The notes beneath the pieces were generated by a model. The model searched no databases. It was not told the origin of the DNA and saw only the letters and a list, made by a program, of their open reading frames with translations. Of a stretch of DNA of 64,000 nucleotides, positions 56,918 to 64,000 are shown in pieces. The position numbers and the translations under genes were made by a program. Position 1 is the stretch's first letter; every line of letters begins with the position of its first letter. The stretch is from assembly GCF_033296635.1 (NCBI RefSeq), contig NW_026944120.1, positions 1-64,000 on the forward strand. The letters run 5' to 3'. The DNA comes from Dichotomopilus funicola. Taxonomy: Eukaryota > Ascomycota > Sordariomycetes > Sordariales > Chaetomiaceae.

Positions 56918-57969
56918 AAGGGACCTTTCTCCCTTAGGGTATCATAGATTCATTCTCCCGGAAAAATCGATCTCGTTTCCAAAATGTTCCAGTGTTGCCA
57001 GGGCATTCATCCACAGTGGATGATAAGAAAACCAGTTAATTGTTAACCTAGATGCTAAACGAACAAGTAATTAATTATAACAGCCCGGATTTATAAGGAG
57101 AGTTTAATATACGAAAAGGTCCCCAATATGATCGACCCTTATGTTATTATTATTTACAGTAACAATATATCTTTTGTCACAGAAAGGTAGAAAATAAATT
57201 GTTGGAACAGTGATGGTTCAAGCTTGTCGAGGAGTTATTTTCCTACCCTAATTATAACCTGATCAAAAGTCCACATATATTGTTCAAAGAAGCGATGAGC
57301 AAGGGGCTCCTAGATCCAATATCAATTCCTAATGATAATCAGGTATTATAAAGTTGCTACCAGGTGGTTATTATTACAGAGTTGGAGATTAGAATAGACC
57401 TAATTAATCAATTAACTAACGTAGTCAACAATCTAAGAAGTTCGAGGTTAGGGTAATTAATACCATGTAGAGCTTATTCCACGGCCAAGAGGATAATGCA
57501 CAAGGTTTTAGCCTGTATCGTATTGAAGCACTCATTCCCACGGTCTTAATGACTGTATTTAGTTACATTTACCTCTCGAATCCGATCACTGTGGCCATTT
57601 GAATGAGAGTGGTTATGTTGGTGGTGGGGGGGCCAAGACCTCATTTGTTGTTGTTTTTTGCTTGACTGTATCACACTCCCAAACAAACACAGCTAAAATA
57701 GACAAACTGAAAGGCAAACTTTGAACCACGATATCTTGGAATTTGATATACCAAAGCGTCATATTAAGAGTACAACTGTTCTATTTTGTGGTGAAATGTG
57801 CCGTTTCAGATCCTTTTAGCATCATGTTCTTTGCCAAATGCACGGTGAGGTGAGCTGCGCTGCTTGCAAAGTTGGCTTTCAACCATCCCCATACAAAGTA
57901 ATGAATTACAAAAGTCGTCCAAAAACAGGGCTGCCCGACTCTACTTGGTATTTAAAGTGGATGGAATCT
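56918..57969. other. AT-rich intergenic, no gene seen
   Basis: About 1.05 kb of AT-rich DNA between convergent 3' ends of the MFS and thioesterase-like genes. No ORF of substance. Confidence 0.55.
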
Positions 57970-58782
57970 TCATACCATACAGTCACCCACGTACTGTATA
58001 CCATGCTTCACAGCTATTTCTACATCACCAGCTGCGACCAGCCCTGCCTCGTGCTTCTCCTTTTCCGCTCCTTGCGCTGTGGCCCCGGCAACAAGCAAAC
58101 CGGCTGCTTCCAGAACAGCAGCGGGCTCGACCGTCACCCGTCCTGCCTTGCAGACATAGCGCGTTACCATGACGGCATACACGGATCTCTTCAGGCTCGG
58201 ATCCCCTAGGACAGCCCCTGGTCCGCCGGCCACTTCCACGTCGGCAGGGAGCTTGGCGCCGGGCTTCAAGAAGTAGGTGACGGTGAACAAGGACTTGTCG
58301 TCCCAGGCGAGGATGCGCGACGAGAGGTGGTAGGCCTGGAACGGGCTGATCTCGCGCTTGAAGTTACACTGGACCGCCGCTAGGAGGGGAATCGCGGCGG
58401 GTGGCCCTGTGGCTGCGAGCCCCGGCCCCAAGAGCCTCGTGAGTAGCTCGGCTCGGTTGATATCGGCATCGGCAAAGAAGGTGCTGTTTGATTTGTGCAT
58501 GTTGATGTCGAGGTCCAGCAGCACCGCCCGGGAGCTGGTGACATGGTGCTTGAAGAGGGCTGGCCGCGCTGCTGCTGCAGTGCTCGGCTCGGAGGGCAAA
58601 ACTCCTGTCTTCTTTGCCACCGGAAATAGGCGGGGCTTTAGCAACAAGCCGTAGAACGACGGCAGCAAGCGGAAGCTATGAGCAAGTGGAAGGCTCTTGG
58701 CGTTGGCGAGGAGAAAGCACACCGCCAGGGCTGAGCCGAGCAGCGCGGCAGTGTTCGGAATTGAAGCTGGGAGGTTGTCCAT
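57970..58782 (-). CDS. Hotdog thioesterase-like protein (THEM6/4HBT_2 type)
   Basis: An intronless gene of 270 aa. The open frame extends further upstream, but the ATG at 58782 is preferred because it is followed by a membrane-anchor-like segment (TAALLGSALAVCFLLANA) and the family-typical body. Diagnostic blocks are VLLDLDINMHKSNSTFFADADINRAELL, which matches the fungal thioesterase-like proteins with a D.N.HKSNSTY.SD signature, and FKREISPFQAYHLSSRILAWDDKSLF. These proteins have a single hotdog fold; enzymatic activity on acyl-CoA or acyl carriers is presumed, not shown. Between the NRPS/MFS pair and a FAS subunit, it could offload or edit a fatty acyl intermediate, or help peptide release in trans. 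Confidence 0.82.
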   Translation of the reverse strand: MDNLPASIPNTAALLGSALAVCFLLANAKSLPLAHSFRLLPSFYGLLLKPRLFPVAKKTGVLPSEPSTAAAARPALFKHHVTSSRAVLLDLDINMHKSNSTFFADADINRAELLTRLLGPGLAATGPPAAIPLLAAVQCNFKREISPFQAYHLSSRILAWDDKSLFTVTYFLKPGAKLPADVEVAGGPGAVLGDPSLKRSVYAVMVTRYVCKAGRVTVEPAAVLEAAGLLVAGATAQGAEKEKHEAGLVAAGDVEIAVKHGIQYVGDCMV

Positions 58783-59788
58783 GATGAGCCGCCTGACGGT
58801 ACTGTGTACTTGAATGAGAGAAAAATGAGAATGTCTTGTGGCTTGCGGGCTCGTAGGTTGCAGTGCACTGAGTGCAGTGCTGTAGCTGTTACTTAGCACG
58901 GCCACGAGCCAGTATACGGAATTACAGATCACACCGTAACTGTGTAACAGCGTCCCAGATGGGCTCCAGGCCGATCGGAGACCGAGAAGAAGACGAGATT
59001 CGCTTGTTTGCTTGTTCGAGCCTCTCGAGGCAACTCGGAGGCGTAGTAACTTATCCAAGACACTGCAATAGTAAGCTGCTTACTGCTGGGACTCTGAGTA
59101 TGTACATACCTCCTCAACGGGCCGAAAAAATCGTGGGTCGGACCCACAGGCTAAATCTAGAATCGGCTTGCACGGCAGAGTTTAATACAACCTAATGGGC
59201 GCGGTGGTAATTACTGTACTGTACATACTTTACTGTAATTACATGTACATTGGGCAATGTGTAGGGTGCCTTGCATCGGTCATGATGGGTGGTATAACGT
59301 CAAATTTGCTCCACAGTCAGCGGAAGCCGGCAACACTACGACACGAAGCAATGCACCCAGTGCCCGGTACGAAATAGGCATCGTCTTGTTTAGGCCGAGC
59401 TGGGACTTACTGCATCGGGGCAGTGTAAGCGAACGTAACCTGGGCCGAGGGGCCACCAACAGTAAACCCACCGAAGCCACTGGATTCACAGAGTCCAGAC
59501 AATCACGTCTAGACGCCAGTCTATGGCGGGATCCGCAACTGCACTCAGTGCACTGTAAGGCTGGTTTTGTTCTGTTGTATTGGCCTCCGATCTAAAGGAC
59601 GAGATGCCTGTAGGGATTCAACTTTTTCCAGCTTCAACGACATGAAGCGTGGATAGATGTTGAGGGAATGAACAACTTGATAATTGACATAAATTGGCAA
59701 AGGAAAAGAACCAAAATACACATGTAGCTCCGGATTGCTAGGGAGCAGCTGCCCCTCAGTGTCTTGCCGTACCTTGCCGATGCACGAC
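58783..59788. promoter_or_regulatory. Spacer between FAS alpha and thioesterase-like gene
   Basis: About 1 kb: 3' side of FAS alpha and promoter of the thioesterase-like gene (both minus strand). An 18-bp sequence CAGTGCACTGAGTGCAGT occurs at 58861-58878 and again in inverted orientation at 59538-59555. The first copy lies about 80 bp upstream of the thioesterase-like start. No coding sequence for a FAS phosphopantetheinyl transferase domain was found here. Confidence 0.55.
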
Positions 59789-62700
59789 TTACCTGTACAA
59801 CATGGCCTCCTCCAGCTTGGCCTTGTCGTACACGTTATGTTCCTTGACATTTACCAACTTGCCCCCGTAGATGCCCTGCTGCAGCGCCTTATCCGCCGCG
59901 GCCTCCCGCTCGGTGACCCTGACCCGGTAGCTCTCATACTCGCCCTGGGACAGCGTGGCAAACAGGTAGCGCGCATTAACGCCGATGACCTGGGCGCCCT
60001 TCTGGCCAAAGCCAAACGATGTGACGGAGAAGGCCTTGACGCCCATCGGGTTCTGGTAGGTGCGCGATGGGAAGAACAGCAGGTCGCGCTGCTGCAGCGC
60101 GGGGTCGATGTCGTCGGCGTTACGGTTGCCGGGGATCACGCCTGACGCGAGCATCTGCAAGCAGCTGTTGACGGCCAAGGCGCCCGCGGCGCCCTTGCCG
60201 TGGCCCACCAGTCCCTTTTGGAGACAGCAGGGCAGGACGTTGCCGGGCGTCCGGCCCAGCGAGGCCAGTTGCGCCTGCACCACGGCCGTCTCGTTGACAT
60301 CGTTCAGCTTGGTACTGGTCCCGTGCAGGCTGGCCACGCCGAGGTCGTTCACTGTGAGGCCCCAGACCGCGAGGGCGCCGCGCAGGGGCGAGATGGACTC
60401 GTCGTGTTTCCAGAAGTCGTTGCCGTACGTGTTCTTGGCCACCTGTCGGGCACGTTTGGCGTCCCTGTCGATCTCTGTACGGCAGTATTCCGCGTGCTTC
60501 TCGGCCGAGGTAGACCTTGACAGGCTCGTCTTGTGCTGCCCGTGTTCCTGTTGCTGTTGTTGTTGCTGTTGCAGCTGTTGTTGTTGTTGTTGTTGTTGTA
60601 GTAGCTGCTGTTGTTGCAGCCAGCTATTCACCCGGGCCAGCTCGGCCTCGCGCTGCTCGTCGATCTGGCGCAGGCGGATCGCCAGCCGTCGGCGGCGGTG
60701 GTTGACGTCGAGCAGTGGCGATGCGACCAACTCGGCACTGGGCTTCTCTGCTGCAATTGTCAGGATTCCCTTGCCCGGCGACGGCACGGAGCGGCCGATG
60801 CCGTCCGAGGCCATGTGTGTCAGAGCGACGATGGCGCGGATTGGGAGACCCATGTCGAGAGCAAGACGTGCCGTCATGAGCAGCTGCACGCCACAGCCTT
60901 CGCCCTCGACGAACCCAGCACGGGTCGTAGTGGCAGGCCGCGAAGCTTCTTTGGCCGTCCTCCCGGCCGCTGCATTGTCACCCGCGTGGATGGTGGCCTG
61001 CATGTTGGCGAATTCCCGGGCAAGCTCCCGCTCCAGGTAGTCTGTCCCGCCCACAAGCACGGCCTTGACCCGCCCGTTGATGACCATGTCGTATCCGGTG
61101 TCGAGGCTCTCGAGTGAGGTGGCGCACGCACCGACGGGGGTACGAAGAGGACCCGATGAACCGAGCAGCAACATGTTGATCCAAGCCGCCGTCGTGTTGA
61201 CAAACGTCTCGGCCAAGATATCGCTCTGAACCTGCCGATCGAGGAACCGACGCTTGTACATGCGGTCGAGCGACTGCAAGCCTCCCATACTGGACCCGAC
61301 GGCGTTTCCTAGTTCTGAGACGTGTATGTACTGGTACAGCTCGTACGGATCCGTGAGCCCAGCAGACAGGAATGCCTCAACAGTGGCCACGAGTGCGTAC
61401 AGAGTGACGGGGTCTACTTGGCCGATGATGTCGTCGGAAATACCGTACGTCTTGGGATCCCACCCGGTAGGTACCTGGGAACCGATTGTGCTTCGCGACG
61501 TAGCAGCCTTGGGAACCCACAGGGTAGTGCCCGCCTTCAAGACGACGGAACACTGGCCGCCGTCGATTTCGGTCACGGCCGCGTTGGCGCCATGCTCTCT
61601 CTTCAGCTCCTCTGCAATCTCAAGAGGAACTTCAAACGGCTCAAGATCTTGGATGATGGCCACCTCGTGAAGCTTCGGCTCCTTGTCGGGGGAAGTGAGG
61701 TCGTGGGTTCGCTGTTCGACGATGCGGATGCCAGAGTGTTGCGTGATGTGATACTCATACTTTGCCTTTACCTCGGCGTCTGCGATGGGAGACTTGGTTT
61801 CGACATCAAACCAGCCGCAATAGTCCTTCCCATTGAGGAGACCGGAGTGATATCGGATGAGGCCCATGACCCAAGCCAACTCCACACAACCGGCCACAGA
61901 AAAGGTATCGGAGCACTCGGCTTCCCATCGAGTGCGACTGCTGCCATACGGGCCTAGGTAAGGTCAGCTGCACCGCTGCTTATAAACAGACCTGACGCGT
62001 TGTGCTTTGACATAAGATAAAGGGCCAATTGCACTTATGCACTTACCGACTTCTCCAAAACCGACGACGACGACGACACGCTCGAGATCAACCATGTCCC
62101 GTAACTTGGCAGCCAGAGGTTGGATCTCTTGGTACTCTGGGAGACTCGCTTTCTCAACCTGAAGCCTGGCCTTCGGGGCTAAACGATCACGAGACGGGGG
62201 ACTCGGAGTCGGGTTAGTCGACGAGAAAGACGGGTGGTCCTCGCCGTTTTCAAGAAGCTGCTCCTCGAAGATGGACTTGTTCATGTCACTCTTGGAGTTG
62301 ATTTTGTCCTGGATATGCTGAAGGACTGGTCGTAGATTGATGAAGGAAGACAAGCCGCCACCCAAGTCAGCCATCATTGGCTCGAGGTCGCAGAACGAGG
62401 CTGTACTCGCGTCCATCAGCCCGGCGATGTGCCATGCCTGCCCGCAGTTTGGTCACGGTTAGTAATTACTGGTATACCTGGTGGCTTTGTATACCTTATA
62501 AACACATGAACACAGAAAGAGGAGATTTAAACTGACCATCTCAGAAGCCGAAAACGTGCGGATGCCCAAATCGGCTTCGATACCAGTAGCGAGAAGGTCG
62601 TTGTTATTCATCAAGCCCGTGCCCCTGGTCCAGCCGATAACAGTACCACAGAGCGTCAGGTACTCGCTCCAGCTCTCGGAAGACCACTTGTTCATCAAGG

Positions 62701-64000
62701 CCTCCAGGGCCAGCTTGGACTCGGCGTACAACCCGTCTTGGCCAAAGACGCCATGGTTGGGAGAAAACGGAAGGACAACATGGGTGGGATGCGTGGTGAT
62801 GCGCCGCTCTGCCTTGGCTGCTTTGACGGCGCCGAGAAGCCTTACGACGTTGGTGAGCATAACGCGATGCGCAAGCTCTGACTTGTCATCAATACCGTCA
62901 ATGGGACGACCCGTCTCGCCTACAGCGGCAAACGGGACGATGTGGTCGAGGTCCCAGCCAAGCCCGCTGAGACCACCCTTGGCGTCGTCATCGTAGATGT
63001 ACCGAACGAGTTTCTGTACATCCTGGTTGCTGCCGCCGTTGAACGGGACGACAACAAGCTGCGAGCCCCGGCCGCCGTGTTGATGGTAGAGATCGCGGTA
63101 ATAGGCACAAGTTTCTTGGGAGTAGGAACTCGTGGTGAGGACGACCTTGGCACCGGCACCAAGACACAGGGCCACCACCTCGGATCCAATGGATGCCTTG
63201 CCGGCCCCGGTCACCAACACGGTCTTGTCGGCAAACGAGATGCCTTCCGTAGAGCACTGTTGGAACCAGCGGAGGTAGCCGTTGGTGATAACGTGGTTGG
63301 TGCGCCATCCACTGCGGCCTTTTGTCTTGAGCTGGGGGGTCCACGTGTTATTGTTCAGCACGCCTCCTCCTACTGGACTCTCGATGGTCCCCGGTACTTG
63401 GAGAAACACCCCGTCTTCATCCATGGCGGAGCTGTTGGGCGATTCGGCCCCCCCAGGAGGCCCAGGAGGTCGGTAGGCGGACTCGAACATAGAGATGGAC
63501 AAGGTTGGAACTGTGAAGGAACCGTAGTATGACTGAGCGTCAACGACAGAGCACGTCTCGTCGGAATCAAAGGTATCGCAGCCAGGCCCGCACCGGACAG
63601 CGCTGTCTGCCTCGAATGGTCGTGCCATGCGGGCCGCTTCCTTCACCGAGATCCGACCCCGTTGGTCAATCTCCAGGATAGGAACTCTCGAGACGACGGA
63701 GCATCTGAACAACGGGTGCTTGCAGGCAACGGAATCTTTACAGCTTCTCTGCAGGTCAAGCAGCCATTCCTGGGCAACATCCCGCCTCACGGCCTGGGAC
63801 GCCGGCACCTCCCGAAGCTCTCGCAGAAGCCAGTCGATGGTTTGCAGCAGTCTCGGGGAAGCCCGCGTGGAAATCAGATCCAAGGACTGTCTGCTCCGAA
63901 CGAGGAAGTCGTCTAACTGGCCGACTAGGGCGGCAGAGAAGAGAGCCACGACTTGTTGGACGGCCCAGTTCCACCACGAGCCGTATTTGCGAGCCTTCTT
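59789..64000 (-). CDS. Fatty acid synthase alpha subunit (partial; KR-KS), cluster copy
   Basis: Three exons are visible: 64000-62537 (runs off the window), 62437-62047, 61953-59789. Introns of 99 and 93 nt (GTCAGT/GCAG and GTAAGT/CTAG) keep phase; 1,339 residues are present. The first visible residues (KKARKYGSWWNWA) match the FAS2 region before the ketoreductase, so the MPT fragment and carrier domain lie beyond 64 kb. KR: VLVTGAGKASIG and the Tyr-Lys pair in YAESKLALE. KS: catalytic Cys in GACATSLES, His residues in LHGTSTKLND and GHGKGAAGA. An interrupted poly-Gln run sits inside the KS. The frame stops at TAA directly after AMLYR, before the usual C-terminal phosphopantetheinyl transferase domain. 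A GTAAGT at that point (59791-59786) could be a donor, but no continuing exon was found. Likely provides a fatty acyl precursor with a beta subunit encoded elsewhere. Confidence 0.93.
60547..60625 (-). repeat. Poly-glutamine trinucleotide repeat inside FAS KS domain
   Basis: A CAA/CAG run, read on the minus strand, encoding interrupted glutamine stretches (Q4, LLQ8, LQ8 pattern). It falls in the surface loop of the KS region between the conserved GKGIL and DLGVASLHGTST segments, where other FAS2 proteins have a variable charged linker. Confidence 0.9.

Noticed and set aside
59545..59850. A 101-aa frame overlapping the FAS alpha 3' end as a continuation carrying the PPT domain
   Set aside because: Its sequence has no PPT-like pattern (no acidic metal-binding motif or WxxKE), and it overlaps the KS in another frame.
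60601..60625. CRISPR-like array from regularly spaced repeats near the poly-Gln and minisatellite regions
   Set aside because: These are in-frame coding microsatellites in a eukaryotic gene with no unique spacers.

Overview
The window is genomic DNA of a filamentous ascomycete (Pezizomycotina). Evidence: spliced genes with short introns (about 50-140 nt, GTAAGT/GTATGT-type donors, CTAAC/CTGAC-like branch sites, YAG acceptors), a fungal type I fatty acid synthase subunit, a multimodular fungal NRPS, secreted CAZymes and a patatin/NACHT NLR-like locus. Exon junctions were worked out by hand from splice signals and reading-frame arithmetic; no transcript evidence was available.

Layout. 0-3.9 kb: repeat-rich DNA with three copies of one repeat (two as a fold-back inverted pair), telomere-like TTAGGG motifs and a small DUF3237-type secreted gene. 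3.9-8.6 kb: a MetE-C/UROD-like enzyme, a fused EthD-like/alpha-beta hydrolase and a multi-pass membrane protein. 9-18 kb: a secreted carbohydrate-oxidation block: an LPMO-like protein, a CDH-type cytochrome (DOMON) protein, a type-B carboxylesterase and a GH95 alpha-fucosidase. 18.4-25.8 kb: a frameshifted class-C beta-lactamase-like gene, a putative amidoligase with a proline-rich tail and an Ala/Pro/Ser-repeat protein. 26.3-31.4 kb: a patatin-NACHT-ankyrin-WD40 NLR-like gene broken by several small indels, followed by an RTA1-like remnant and a small secreted cysteine-rich protein. 35.1-64.0 kb: a secondary-metabolite cluster.

The cluster holds a P450, a four-module NRPS of about 4,874 aa (14.6 kb coding, four exons), a divergently transcribed DHA14-type MFS exporter with a long N-terminal extension, a hotdog thioesterase-like protein and a fatty acid synthase alpha subunit that runs off the right edge. 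FAS plus four-module NRPS plus MFS plus P450 resembles the HC-toxin/apicidin type of cyclic tetrapeptide locus, where a FAS makes the long 2-amino acid side chain. This cluster differs in three ways: the NRPS ends in an epimerization-type domain with no visible release domain, that domain lacks the first Glu of its EGHGRE motif, and the FAS alpha subunit has no recognisable C-terminal phosphopantetheinyl transferase domain. Product class is inference; other members (FAS beta, aminotransferase, regulator) may lie beyond 64 kb.
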